In this document: positions 1 through 11,183 of the stretch, one piece after another | How positions within the stretch are numbered: the stretch's first letter is position 1 | How the letters are laid out: the number at the start of each line of letters is the position of its first letter | Assembly (NCBI RefSeq): GCF_000003815.2 | Contig: NC_049997.1 | Coordinates: forward strand, 5,530,776 to 5,594,775 | Source: Branchiostoma floridae | Taxonomy: Eukaryota > Chordata > Leptocardii > Amphioxiformes > Branchiostomatidae | Reading direction: 5' to 3' | Length of the DNA: 64,000 bases | Notes under the pieces: generated by a model | The model's database searches: none | The model's input: the letters and a program-made list of their open reading frames with translations, nothing else | Told to the model about the DNA's origin: nothing | Position numbers and translations under genes: made by a program

Positions 1-2412
1 TACTGGGGGTACTGACACTACTGGGGGTACTAACAGTACTGGGGGTACTGACACTTCTGGGGTACGGACACTACTGGGTGTATGGACACTACTGGGTGTA
101 CTGACACTACTGGGGGTACAGACACTTCTAGGTGTACGAACACTACTGTGGGTACTGACACTACGGGGGTACAGACACTACTGGGGGTACTGACACTACT
201 GGGGGTACGGACACTACTGGGGATACGGACACTTCTGGGGTACGGACACTACTGGGGGTACGGACACTTCTAGGTGTACGAACACTACTGTGGGTACTGA
301 CACTACTGGGGGTACAGACACTACTAGGGGTACAGACACTACTGGGGGTACAGACACTACTGGGGGTACATACACTACTGGGGGTACAGACACTACTGGG
401 GGTACGGACACTACTGGGGGTACGGACACTAATTGGGGTAGGACACTACTGGGGGTACGGACACTACTGGGGGTATGGACACTACTGGGGGTACGGACAC
501 TACTGGGGGTATGGGCACTACTGGGGGTATGGACACTACTTGGGGTATGGACATTACTGGGGGTACGAACACTACTGGGGGTACGGACACTACTGGGGGT
601 ACGAACACTTCTAGGTGTACGAACACTACTGTGGGTACTGACACTACTGGAGGTATGGACACTAATAGGGGTACAGACACTATTGGGGGTACGGACACTA
701 CTGGGGGTACAGACACTTCTGGGGGTACTGACACTACTGGGAGTACTAACACTTAACTGGGGGCACTGACAGTACTGAGGGTACAGACACTACTGGGGGT
801 ATAGACATTACTTGGGGTATGGACACTACTGGGGGCATAGACACTACTGGGGGTATGGACACTACGGGGGTATGGACACTACTTGGGGTACAGATACTAC
901 TGTGGGTACGGACACAACTGGGGGTACTGACACTACTGGGGTTACGGACACTACTGGGGATATAGACACTAAGGGGGGCATGGACACGAATGGACACTAC
1001 AGTGGGAATGTACACTACTGGGGGCATGGACACTAATGGACACTACAGTGGGTATGGACATTACTGGGGTTATGGACACTACTGGGGGTACAGACACTAC
1101 TGGGGGTACTGACACTATTGGGGGTACTGACACTGCTGGGGGTACAGACACTACTGGGGGTATGGACACTACTGGGGGTACAGACATTACTTGGGGTATG
1201 GACACTACTGAGGGCATAGACACTACTGGGGGTATGGACACTACCGGGGGTATGGACACTACTTGGGGTACAGATACTACTGTGGGTACGGACACAACTG
1301 GGGGTACTGACACTACTGGGGGTACTGACACTACTGGGGGTACAGAAACTCCTGTGGGGTACTGACACTACTGGGGGTACAGACACTACTGGGGGTACTG
1401 ACACTACTGCGGGTACAGACACTACTGGGGGTACTGACAGTACTGAGGGTACAGAAACTACTGGGGGTACTGACAGTACTGAGGGTACAGACACTACTGG
1501 GGGTACGGACACTACTGGGGGTACAGACACTACTGGGGGTACAGACACTACTGGGGGTACTGACACTACTGGGGGTACTGACACTGCTGGGGGTACAGAC
1601 ACTACTGGGGGTATGGACACTACTGGGGGTATGGACACTACTGGGGGTACAGACATTACTGGGGGTACTGACACTACTGGGGGTACAGACACTACTGGGG
1701 GTACTGACAGTACTGAGGGTACAGACACTACTGGGGGTAGGGACACTACTGGGGGTACTGACACTACTGGGGGTACTGACACTACTGGGGGTACAGACAC
1801 TACTGGGGGTACAGACACTACTGGGGGTACTGACACTAATGGGGGTACAGACACTACTGGGGGTACTGACACTACTGGGGGTACAGACACTATTGGGGGT
1901 ACTGACACAACTGGGTGTATGGACACTACTGGGGGTACAGACATTACTGGGGGTACTGACACTACTGGGGTACAGACACTACTGGGGGTATGGACACTAC
2001 TGGGGGTACAGACATTACTGGGGGTACTGACACTATTGGAGGTACTGACACTACTGGGGGTACAGACACTACTGGGGGTACTGACACTAATGGGGGTACA
2101 GACACTACTGGGGGTACAGACACTACTGGGGGTACTGACACTACTGGGGGTACAGACACTACTGGGGGTACTGACACTACTGGGGGTACAGACACTACTG
2201 GGGATACTGACACTACTGGGGGTACAGACACTACTGGGGGTACTGACACTACTGGGGGTACAGACACTACTGGGGGTACTGACACTACCGGGGGTACTGA
2301 CACTACTGGGGGTACAGACACTACTGGGGGTACACTGTACAGACACTGCTGGGGGTACAGACACTGCTGGGGGTACGGACACTACTTGGGGTACAGACAC
2401 TACTAGTTGTAC
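1..2412. repeat. 18-bp minisatellite array (presumed intron 1 of gene A)
   Basis: About 130 head-to-tail copies of an 18-bp unit close to GGTACAGACACTACTGGG. Neighbouring units often alternate between GTACAGAC and GTACTGAC, giving a 36-bp sub-period. The unit is 18 bases and mostly lacks stops, so long hexapeptide-repeat ORFs appear on both strands (TDTTGG-like on plus, VVSVPP-like on minus). These are a by-product of the repeat, not genes. A longer block at about 795-930 recurs at about 1175-1310, roughly 379 bp later, which indicates higher-order duplication. The array ends next to a segment (2411-2510) that recurs after the related array at 59721-60972. It lies upstream of the glycosyltransferase exon of gene A, and therefore probably in its intron 1. 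Confidence 0.95.
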
Positions 2413-2652
2413 GATTAGACTAACTGTATTCGGAAACCTCTCAATTATCAACTGACGTTGAAAAGAGCATTGCATGTGCCAAGGAGGTTATCCTCACATG
2501 TACCAAAATTAGGACCTGAGCCTAACGTGCTGCCGATTGTGCCATGGGATCTCACATAACATTCCAATTACTCACTGATTAAATACACTTGTTAAATGCA
2601 TAGTTTTACATGTATGTTGAAGTAACAATAAATAAACTTCTCCTTGTAACAG
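2413..2652. other. Intron 1 end of gene A with SINE remnant
   Basis: This stretch has no coding potential. Positions 2413-2509 match 60975-61063 in gene C. Positions 2510-2560 match the tRNA-like head of the SINE at 61975-62020. The roughly 900 bp lying between these two segments in C are missing here, so gene A carries a deletion joining them. The stretch ends in the acceptor TTGTAACAG at 2644-2652. Confidence 0.7.
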
Positions 2653-3858
2653 AAAGCCTTGCTGTATTGCTGGTTCAGGATGAGTCCAATGCATCACAAG
2701 GCGAGATCTCCATAAATCCACAGCTGGGAAAAATACTCAAGGAGAATGCACAAGACATCCCTGTGTTTACTGCTGTTTTACAAGCAACTGAAGACGACAA
2801 AAAAGATGCACAGCAAGATGGAGTGGAATTGTTACTGCTTAAAATTGACCCATGTGACACAAGAACTGACCCATCACCTGGCTGGCTAACCTTTGACCAC
2901 CGGTCCAAATACCCACATCTTCCCTCAAAGATTCGGAGCATTGTTGGGCATGCTGGTGTCACAAGTAGGGCAACAGTAGTGATAAAGAAAGAACGGTACC
3001 CAGATGCCAGAGTCATTCTCTTCTCTAGTGACATACCAGAGGACACCGAGTACTACAGGGGAGACGAGAAGGCCATGGGGATTGGGAAGAAGGAAGACTC
3101 CATCCTGCAAGATGCACAAGAGGCTGATGTGGTCTTTTCTCTTGGACACAAGACATTTGACCACTTTCAGAACCAGTTCAGAGCTATTCCCACCAGCAAG
3201 AGGCCACAACATTTCAAGTTTGTTCCAAGGCCTTCCAAGATCTTTGTAGATGCAGAGGCTGAATTCCAGGACACACAGACAATGGTGGTTCTGTCCATTG
3301 GTAGGGTGAATGGCGCTGAAAAACTGAAGGGATATGACCTTGCTGTTGAATCCCTGAGCATTGTTGCAGACAAGATGAAAGTCAGGTATCGTGTCATAGG
3401 AGTTGACGAAGATGACTTTCAAACACGCAACGCAATCCTTGAGCAATGTAAGTCAGCCAACTTACAAATAACCCTCCTCTCATATGGCACACAGAAGGAC
3501 ATCTGTAAAGAGATGATGCAGGCTCACCTGGTCCTGATGCCTTCTCGTGCTGAACCGTTCGGACTGGTCGGCCTGGAGGCCATCGCAGCTGGCGTTCCTG
3601 TTCTTGTATCCAGCAAATCAGGATTGACAGACTTCATCCGTGAACATGTAGATGAACTGCATCATTCCATTGTTGACATGGATGGAAGTGACAAAGATGC
3701 CACTGTAAAATACTTGGCTCACAGCATTGAGAAAATGCTGAAACAGAACAGAACAGAGTTCAAAACAGCAGCAAGGGGCAAACAGCAGCTTCTGTCCTTA
3801 AAGTGCTGGGAAGAGTCCCATCAGCAGTTCATCAAAGCCTGTACAAGTAGAGACACAG
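2653..3858 (+). CDS. Gene A, exon 2: GT4-type glycosyltransferase domain
   Basis: This exon encodes a complete GT-B/GT4-like domain of about 400 residues. The N-terminal Rossmann-like half begins with the strand LAVLLVQDE. The C-terminal nucleotide-sugar half contains VVLSIGRV and the EX7E motif (E302 and E310 of the spliced protein, in EPFGLVGLE), followed by AAGVPVLVSSKSGL. EX7E and the following Gly-rich loop are hallmarks of retaining GT4 enzymes; donor and acceptor cannot be read from the sequence. The start is set by splicing. The acceptor ends at 2652, and by analogy with genes B and C a leader exon ending ATGG supplies Met plus the first base of codon 2, giving M-E-S-L-A-V. The donor ACAG/GTAAGT at 3858 leaves phase 1. 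There is no signal peptide, since the hydrophobic start is the first beta strand, so a cytosolic location is likely. The ORF also extends upstream to 2610 in intron sequence; I do not use that start. Confidence 0.85.
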
Positions 3859-5572
3859 GTAAGTCAGTTTACATTAACTTTTTTGGCTATAGAAATCATT
3901 GACTGCCAAAACCATACAAGGTGAGGTGTAACATTTATCATCATTCTCATAACCCAAAATCTTTATTACCTTTGCCAGAATGGCTAAGGTTATATTTTCG
4001 GTCCGGTTGTGTGTTTTGCCCGTTTGTGAACAGCATAACAGCAAGAAGAGTTTGACGGATGCAGCTGATATTTGGTGGGTGGGTAGGGGTCTGGAAAATG
4101 AAGGAGTTGGATAATAGGCCCCCTATAGTGGCTTGCTAAGGTACTGCAGCGGAACCTCCATGCTTGATATCTCGGGTTCTGGACATGCTGTGGTCGTGAT
4201 TTTTGAGCGGTAGGGAGCCCTTAAAGCAGAGAGTGATTGCTGCGAGTTTGGGCATCCTAGCGGCTTTGTTGGAAGTGCAGGCGCCGGTTTACTCGCAAAC
4301 TTTTGTCCGCGGACAGCATAACTCGAGAAGACTTCGACGGACGCTGATGATATTTGGTGGGTGAGTAGGGGTCTGGAAAACGAAGGGGGTGTTCGATAAC
4401 AGGCCCCCTAGCGGCTTGCCTTGGTACTGCAGCGCAACTTCCGGGTGTGTTTCCTCATCTTCTAAACATGCTATGGTCACGAATTTTGTGTGTTAGATAG
4501 CTCTTGTGCTCAGGAGTTAGTGACATAAGTTTGGGCCCCCTTGCAGCCAGTTTACGGGTAGCCGGGGCATTTTTGTCAAAAACTTCTGAAGCATTACAAC
4601 CCCCCAGTCTGGTTTGGTTGATTCCACCCGTGGCAGCTGTGCAGCGCTGTTGACGCGTTGCTAAGGCCAATGGGTCAGGCTCCTTGACCTTTCCAGACAG
4701 GCGGACCGTACCATGTACATGTAGTTCAAAATGGGTAGGAATTTGTTGGTAAAATGGACTTTTTCATAACTCAAGAAGGGAACAATGGATTTTAATTATT
4801 TTTGGTATGTAGGTACCTTAGACAATGTTGTACAAAAAGAAATACTAGATATGCAGAATAAGAACACATTTGCATATTTAATTTAATGTGAATATTCCAT
4901 CATAGCAGGGTCTTTTTAATGTATCTCTTATCCCAGACGTGATATGGTCTTGACATTTGGGTGGTAGATAGCTTCCAGTGTCATGACAAAGTGACATGGA
5001 GGTTATATTTACCTTTGCCAGAATGGCTAAGGTTATGTTTTAGGCTTGTGAGTCTGTGTGTCTGTGTGTGTGTGTTAACAGTGTAACTCAAGAAGCCTTG
5101 GATGGATCCCAATAATATTTGGTAGGTGGGTAGGGGTCTGGAAAACAAAGGTCAAGTTCGATAATGGGCCCCCTAGCGGCTTGCTAAGGTACTGCAGCAA
5201 AACCTCAATTTTTTTTATATCTCGTGTTCTGGGCTTGCTGTGGTTATGATTTTTGAGTGGTAGATAGCTCTTGGGGCAGAGAGTAAGTGCTGCAAGTTTG
5301 GACTCCCTAGCGGCTTGTTTGGAACTGCAGTCGCCAATTTCCTTTCAAACTTTGGACGAGAATAACTCGAGAACGTGTTGATGGATCGTCATGGTTTTGG
5401 TATGTAGATAACCCAAGTAACAATGAATGTACACAATGGAATACTAATTATGCAAATCAGCAACTAATTTGCATAATTAATGAGGAAAGTTCATAAATCC
5501 ACTGCATTTCATGATAGGACTTTCAAACTTATATAGATGACGAAGAGAGAAATATGAACGCATATCAATTAT
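3859..5572. repeat. Intron 2 of gene A: interspersed repeat family
   Basis: Intronic and non-coding. From about 3965 it consists of tandem, diverged copies of an interspersed element. Its marks are 'TTTGCCAGAATGGCTAAGGTTAT' openings, 'GGCCCCCTAGCGGCTTG', 'GGTACTGCAG' and 'ATTTGCATAATTAATGAG' blocks (units near 3965, 4320, 4720, 5010 and 5340). The same stretch is nearly identical at 40960-42614 in gene B. I see no genes in it. Confidence 0.75.
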
Positions 5573-8500
5573 ATGACTGGTTTATTTTGAAATTCAACAA
5601 ATTGACAATGACATTGCAGCCACACGACTGAATTGCGACTTGTCATTACAAACCGTTAACATCAAAGTGGTTAAAATCGAGGCAATAACATAGTTCTTAA
5701 AAGGCATTTCAGACCGACAAATTAAAAAAGTATTGGGATAAAATGAAGTGTCATTACCAAAACATTTAAGATAGAATTTACTTAACACAGTAATATCAGT
5801 ATATAGCTATTCAAAATACATAATGCTATTTGGTACAAAAACACTGAGGTGACAATTACTCGTTCAAAAGGCGGACCATGAAGGGTACAGCGCTGTTGCG
5901 ATAGCGTTCAGTTCTACAGCGAGTAGTGTTCAGTTTGTGGGATGATCTTGTCAGTCTGCCACTGATCTCACCTCTGGCTGGTGGCAGTAAGTGCAAGAAA
6001 TGTTCAGACTGTCTGAGAGAGTTAGCAAAGTTTTTTATCAGGTCAAGACGTCGTGCTTGTAGAGAAGGTAGTCCCAAGTCAGAACAGGCATCGGTGTAAG
6101 ACGTGTAGTTGTGCCCCAGTATAATACGCACAGCTCTCCGTTGGACCTTCTCTATCCTGTCACTAAGTGCAGTGGTGAGCCCGGAATGCCAGACAGGGGC
6201 ACAATACTCCAGGACTGGTCGGATGTAAGACACATACACTGTGACAAGGTCGTCGATGGATACGTGAAAGTGTTTCAGTTTGCGGAGGAGGCACAGACGT
6301 CGACTTGATTTGCTACAAATGGAGTCGACATGGGAGTTCCATCGTAAATCAGACTGAAGCAGCACACCCAGGATTTTCATAACTACAACCTGTTGGAGCT
6401 CTGTGTTGTCGATCGTGAGAGGAGGTGTTGGGTACGGGGTCTTCCTGAATTGAATATGCATGACTTGACACTTCTTGGGATGCAGTTTCATATGGCTGGT
6501 TCGAGACCAGTTGTCCAAGTCGTTCAAGTCCTGCTGCATACTTGAAGGATTTAAGTTGGGGGTTCTTATTTCCAACAAATTCAGGTCATCAACGAATTTC
6601 CAGCGTTTGGAGGCAGCCTGATGTGCGGCGCTGTTGATATACGCAAGGAAAATCAAAGGCCCGAGTAGAGTCCCCTGGGGTAACCCACAGGTCACCTTCA
6701 AGCTGTCGGAAAGTGTTCCGTGGTAACGTACAGCCTGGCTCCTGTTAGAGAGGAAGTCTACAATCCATCTTGTCACGGAGGGGCGCAGGCCGAGATCAAG
6801 CAGACGTTGGATAGCAAGGTTATGACACACACGATCGAAGGCCTTGCTATAATCGGTTGAAACAAGAGAACACAGGACGCCGGGTTTATCGGTGGCTTTG
6901 AAAACCTCGTTGGTCAAATCTAGAAGGCAGTGTGTTGTCGATTTGCCCTTGAGGCAGCCGTACTGTTGAACATCGATTTGAGGAACGATGTCGGTCAACA
7001 CCCACCGCGAGACAAAACGTTCGGCAACTTTCGCTAGCAGGGATGTCAAGGAGATCGGACGAAGTTCGGTTATCGAAGGAGGTTTTGTCTTAGGTATTGG
7101 AACAATGACCGCACATTTCCATTCGTCCGGCACTAAGCCTTGTTGGAGGGAGCTATTGAGAATGTCGGTGAAGGGTTCGCTCAGTTCACACGCAAATTCT
7201 TTGATTATTTTACCAGGTATGCCATCTGGTCCAGCTGCTTTGCGTGTTTTGACCCTTTGTAGTTCTTTGTAGACATCCCAGGGTTGAACACATGGTGCCG
7301 GAAACGAAGGTAAGTACGCGGGCAGTGCTGTTGTGTCGATGGCAGGTAGAGACTGTATCACTGATCCGAGTGTTTTGTTAATCTCCATGGCAATACCGGG
7401 TTTGTCATCGGGGGCGAACCCATTGATGTGAATGACCGGTTCGGAACAGGATGAGTTCATCATGGTTTTTATCTCCTTGTACCACTGTGTGATATTGTCC
7501 TTCTTCATAGACTTTACTTTGGAGTTGTAGTAGGTCCCTTTTAAGTCCCCGATTTTCCTTTGGACTTTGTTCCTAAGGTGTTTCCAGGTGGAATCATCAT
7601 TCCTGGCAAAGGCTTGTTGTCTGCGATGTATGAGGGATTTGACCTCAGCTGACAGCCAAGGCTTGTCTTGGTGGTGAGAACGGGAAACCTTTAATGGGAA
7701 GAAGTGATCGATTTGACCTTGGAGCGTCGTGTACATAGCTCGGGATTTGTCACAAACGGAGGTAGCGGTGTAGACTTCAGACCAGCGATGAGATGTAATC
7801 CATTGCCCGAATAGTCGCAATGCTGAGTCTTTGATAGGTCTGTACACACGTCTCACTGTCCTGTTGATCACGGTTCTAGTTTTAGGTTGAAAGTCCACCG
7901 TGTTGTGATCACTAGTTCCTAAGGGAGGTGAGATGGTCGGAGGTAAGTAGTGCGATGCCAGGTTGGTGATCAGGAGATCCAAAGTGACTTGGCCTCTCGT
8001 GGGTTGCTTCACCACCTGGCACAGGTTGTGGCTTGCACACACTCTTGTTACGTCGACCCGATTAAAGTCACCAGCAACGGCTATCCCTATGTCAGGATAC
8101 TTCACACGGAGAGAGTCAATCGTATCCACTAAGTGATCGACAAGTAGCTCGTCGTGACCGGAGTTAGGTGGAGAGTACACGGCACAAACGGCTAGGCTGG
8201 AAACGTTCCGTGGAAGACGGTACGGCCGGATCTTAACCCACAAACACTCGAGTTCGTCAGGAACGAAGGTGTCGAGAAGACTTGACGGGAGGCTGTCTTT
8301 CACATAAACGGCGACGCCGCCTCCTCGACGATCGGGACGACATTTGGAGAACACCGAAAAACCGTCGACTGACATAAGCTGGTCGGGTGTTGCAGGGGTA
8401 AACCACGTCTCGGAGACTACGGCTATGTCAGTGTTGTTAATCGAAAGTACGGACTGGAACTCGTCCAGTTTGTTTAACAGCGATCTTGGGTTAAAGATCT

Positions 8501-9103
8501 GGAATGTTGGTAGCTGATAACCACACCTGGGTCTGTTGTTGTTTACATTCCGCCGGGGCGCCTTGGTACGATCACAGGTGATAGGACGCAGGTAACGCTT
8601 GTTGAATGGATCAGGGCCACATAGAAAGTCCGACGCTGATTTACATATCAAAGGGTGATCACTTTGCAGAGATGGGGAGGGTCGATTTCCAACAATTGTA
8701 GAGATATTACGAGCAAAGTTTGTACCTGCTTTCCTTCCTCTCGGTCTACCTCTTTTGAATAGTCCGTAGGTTTTCAGCTTTTCCTTGGCTTGTACGTCGA
8801 TGAAACCCTGTGTACATCGCCGCAGGCCTCTCAGGAATCCAGCGGAGTAACGTAGAACTCCAATGGACGCCATTTCAGAAGACAGAGATCGGCCACACAG
8901 CACGAACAGACGTCGGATACTCCTCCAAAAGTCCGCACAGCACGAAACAAACAGACACCAAACGGTTTACAGGACGGTTAGACATACACTACGTAAATAT
9001 TGCACTTCAAAGTGTTCAGAAATAAGGATGCAGACACCTTAGACGCTAGAGTAGGGGAGAGCTCAAAAGCTTGCGGCTGCCCTACACGAGCGCCACCTAT
9101 CGA
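5573..9103 (-). mobile_element. CR1/L2-like non-LTR retrotransposon inserted in intron 2 of gene A
   Basis: A 3.53 kb insertion, transcribed leftward. Gene B at 42601-42620 has the uninterrupted empty site. Both edges carry AATTAT (5567-5572 and 9104-9109), a short target duplication or microhomology. The element carries one long ORF (5856-8903) with endonuclease and reverse transcriptase. It has no LTRs and no obvious poly(A); the 3' end is at the left edge. About 200 bp lie upstream of the ORF start. I see no ORF1, so it may be 5'-truncated just before ORF2. Its intact ORF and absence from the paralogue point to recent insertion. Confidence 0.85.
5856..8903 (-). CDS. LINE ORF2: AP-endonuclease plus reverse transcriptase
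   Basis: A 1015-residue protein with no frameshift. The N-terminal ~125 residues are basic and unassigned. An APE-type endonuclease follows, with NPRSLLNKLDE, VSETWF, AGDFN, LDLLITN and the catalytic-end LGTSDHN. The reverse transcriptase then shows AGPDGIPGKII, LRPISLTSLLAKVAE, the first catalytic Asp in STDYSKAFDRV, GLPQGTLLGPLIF and the FVDD box (KFVDDLNLLE, a variant of YxDD). A conserved C-terminal region (RPVLEYCAPVWHSGL, KVQRRAVRIILG) is typical of CR1/Jockey-group elements. The protein nicks target DNA and primes reverse transcription of its own RNA. The exact clade (CR1, L2 or a relative) needs a tree. Confidence 0.9.
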   Translation of the reverse strand: MLCGRSLSSEMASIGVLRYSAGFLRGLRRCTQGFIDVQAKEKLKTYGLFKRGRPRGRKAGTNFARNISTIVGNRPSPSLQSDHPLICKSASDFLCGPDPFNKRYLRPITCDRTKAPRRNVNNNRPRCGYQLPTFQIFNPRSLLNKLDEFQSVLSINNTDIAVVSETWFTPATPDQLMSVDGFSVFSKCRPDRRGGGVAVYVKDSLPSSLLDTFVPDELECLWVKIRPYRLPRNVSSLAVCAVYSPPNSGHDELLVDHLVDTIDSLRVKYPDIGIAVAGDFNRVDVTRVCASHNLCQVVKQPTRGQVTLDLLITNLASHYLPPTISPPLGTSDHNTVDFQPKTRTVINRTVRRVYRPIKDSALRLFGQWITSHRWSEVYTATSVCDKSRAMYTTLQGQIDHFFPLKVSRSHHQDKPWLSAEVKSLIHRRQQAFARNDDSTWKHLRNKVQRKIGDLKGTYYNSKVKSMKKDNITQWYKEIKTMMNSSCSEPVIHINGFAPDDKPGIAMEINKTLGSVIQSLPAIDTTALPAYLPSFPAPCVQPWDVYKELQRVKTRKAAGPDGIPGKIIKEFACELSEPFTDILNSSLQQGLVPDEWKCAVIVPIPKTKPPSITELRPISLTSLLAKVAERFVSRWVLTDIVPQIDVQQYGCLKGKSTTHCLLDLTNEVFKATDKPGVLCSLVSTDYSKAFDRVCHNLAIQRLLDLGLRPSVTRWIVDFLSNRSQAVRYHGTLSDSLKVTCGLPQGTLLGPLIFLAYINSAAHQAASKRWKFVDDLNLLEIRTPNLNPSSMQQDLNDLDNWSRTSHMKLHPKKCQVMHIQFRKTPYPTPPLTIDNTELQQVVVMKILGVLLQSDLRWNSHVDSICSKSSRRLCLLRKLKHFHVSIDDLVTVYVSYIRPVLEYCAPVWHSGLTTALSDRIEKVQRRAVRIILGHNYTSYTDACSDLGLPSLQARRLDLIKNFANSLRQSEHFLHLLPPARGEISGRLTRSSHKLNTTRCRTERYRNSAVPFMVRLLNE

Positions 9104-10312
9104 AATTATGCAAATGACGGCCTCATTTTCGGATCGTCATGATTTTTGGCATGTAGTGAGCTGAAGTAAAAACTTATATAATGAGATACTAGTTATGCAA
9201 ATTAACAGCTTATTTGCATAATCAATGAGGAAATTTGATAAATCCACTGCATTCTGGGACTTTCAAACTTCTCACATATGTAACTGAGAAAGATGGCAGA
9301 GAGACATGTTTGGGTCCACTAAACGTCTTTTCTTGAACTGCAGGAGCCGGTTTTGTTTCCTACTTTGAAAGAGAATAAGTAAAAAAGGGATGAAAGGATC
9401 ATCGTGATTTTTGGTATGCTGATAGCTTAAATGATGCTTGATACAATTTAATATCATTATGTAAATAGGGATCTAATTTGTACAATAAGCAATGGCGAAA
9501 TGTTATGAACCAACTCCAGGCATATAAAATAAAATGTAATGAGTAACACATTTAATAATATGTCTACAGACATCATTCTACATAACAAACCTGGTTTATT
9601 TGGCAAAGGTATGTGTTCGTGGAACTCTAGTTGAAGCTAAAATCATATTATACAATTTTAAGAACCATTACACCTTTTATGTATAGTATATGCCTTTAAT
9701 TTGGTTCAAATTGTTTCATGGATGTAACATCTATTACCATAACTTTTCAAGTTTATTGCAATTTCTCAAGCGATATTAATTTAACAAATGATCAACGCAT
9801 AATTTTTCCCAGTTACGATCAATAAGTTCTCAGCCTCACACATAAATAATAAGCACAACAGAGCAATATCCACCGAATTTCAAATCATTGCAGCCATTAC
9901 TCTCCAGGCAACGCCTCTTTTAAAACTAGTAGGCAAGTGGTTAGAAAAACAAGGGTGTAATATTGTGCTTAGTAAAAGTGTTATTTAAGCAGAAGTGTTC
10001 CCTTTTCACACATGGATGATTTTGGAACTGTCTATTGTTGCATGGGGGGGGGAATGGCTGAAATATGCTGTATTTGCTCTCAAGCAAATGTCTGCCTTTC
10101 TAGTTGTTTATGAATGCATCGATATCAAAACCATTCAAAGTGTGTTGAACATGTGGATGTCTGAAGTGTGCATACCTCAGAAATTACTGTTGCTGCACAG
10201 TCAAGTAGATTTCCTTAAATTCATCGCTTATTTATTTCATGGTATTATGATTAGTGTCGGTATTATGGTAATGAATGTTACATGCATCTAACAACTTGAA
10301 ATGTGCCCACAG
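9104..10312. other. Intron 2 of gene A, 3' part
   Basis: Positions 9104-9620 continue the A/T-rich interspersed repeat interrupted by the LINE. Positions 9620-10312 are unique-looking intron that matches 43100-43815 in gene B almost base for base. A short ORF at 9995-10291 is present in both copies but has no start context, and its B version is shortened by an indel in a G run. I treat it as intronic. Confidence 0.6.
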
Positions 10313-10381
10313 ATACTGGTGCAAAACAGCCTGCTACAGGCCAGGAGCAGAGTGCAGTACATGGTGAGGAGATAGAGGAAG
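10313..10381 (+). CDS. Gene A, exon 3: short linker
   Basis: A 69-nt exon, too short for ordinary ORF calling. It is flanked by a CCCACAG acceptor (ends 10312) and a donor G/GTACG (10382). With phase 1 on both sides it encodes D-TGAKQPATGQEQSAVHGEEIEE. It is polar, acidic and probably disordered, joining the glycosyltransferase to the next domain. The exon, its splice sites and its length are conserved at 43816-43884 in gene B, with one amino-acid change, which is the main support. Confidence 0.7.
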
Positions 10382-10864
10382 GTACGAAAAGCTTCTGAAT
10401 CAGTATCTGTCACCAACAGTTGTCAACTTGAAGGTACATGTACCTGCATTATGAAGGTCACAAAATCATCTTCAGTTGATAATGATTGAATTTTTGAGCA
10501 AAATATAACAGCAATGATTGGCACTTAACAGACCCCTTTTGTTACTTTCATTATTAAGATTGCAGGGCTGCATTGTATATTGCTTTATGTCATACCTGTG
10601 ACGCGAAAACATTCGATACGGGTGTTCCGGACCGGATGATAACTTTCCGTACGGCCCGGCCTTATCACACGCGCTCCATTCGAATAAATCGAACTGTTTC
10701 GAGTGGGCCGATTACGGCGCCATCGAAAGTTCGAATACCTGATTCGGACGTCTGAACATTACTGTTGCAACGGTTTTTTTTCGAGGGCAACAAATTTGTT
10801 CAACTTCTGGCGCATTTCACATCAAAAACAGTAGTTTTCTCAGGTGGGTATGACATAAATAAAA

Positions 10865-11018
10865 TACAACACGGTGTATTCCGCATCACCCTCGGTCTCA
10901 GCCCTCCCACGGGTCGGACCACCCTCCGGCCTTCGGGCGATCCGACCCGCGGTCGGGCTGATACCTTGAGCGATACGGAATACACCGTGTTGTATTCTAT
11001 ATGTATTTCCATTGTTGA
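10865..11018. mobile_element. Palindromic MITE (GTGTATTCCG family), copy 1
   Basis: A near-perfect inverted repeat. AATACAACACGGTGTATTCC at the left end is mirrored by GGAATACACCGTGTTGTATT at the right. The arms continue through GGTCTCAGCCCTCCCACGGGTCGG and its complement. It recurs at the same place in gene B (44368-44511) and independently, more diverged, at 63833-63957. It has no coding capacity; the overlapping ORFs on both strands arise from the palindrome. Superfamily uncertain. Confidence 0.8.
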
Positions 11019-11183
11019 AAAATGTAACGTTTTTGACGGTGCAAACCAAAAATTGAAGGCTTTTAAGTTGCACCAAACAGATGAAGTAGTGAATTGCTGA
11101 CTTTTTTCACGTCTTAAATGTTGATAGAACAAAGTACTTATAATAGAACCAGTATAAGAAGTTACTGTACACTAGTAAAAGCT

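Noticed and set aside
1-2412. CRISPR-like regular repeats
   Set aside because: Contiguous tandem units without spacers, in eukaryotic DNA with introns and LINEs.
1033-2475. 480-residue minus-strand ORF of VVSVPP/CTPSSV repeats and similar plus-strand TDTTGG ORFs
   Set aside because: They follow from an 18-bp stop-poor minisatellite, occur in several frames on both strands, and have no splice or start context. The same applies at 59739-60521.
9995-10291. 98-residue ORF in intron 2 of gene A, also in B
   Set aside because: Inside an intron; the B copy is shortened by a change in a G run; no domain. Similarity is explained by recent duplication.
10765-11100. 111-residue ORF conserved between A and B
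   Set aside because: It spans the palindromic MITE, is mirrored by minus-strand ORFs, and lies in an intron shared by recent duplication, so conservation carries little weight.
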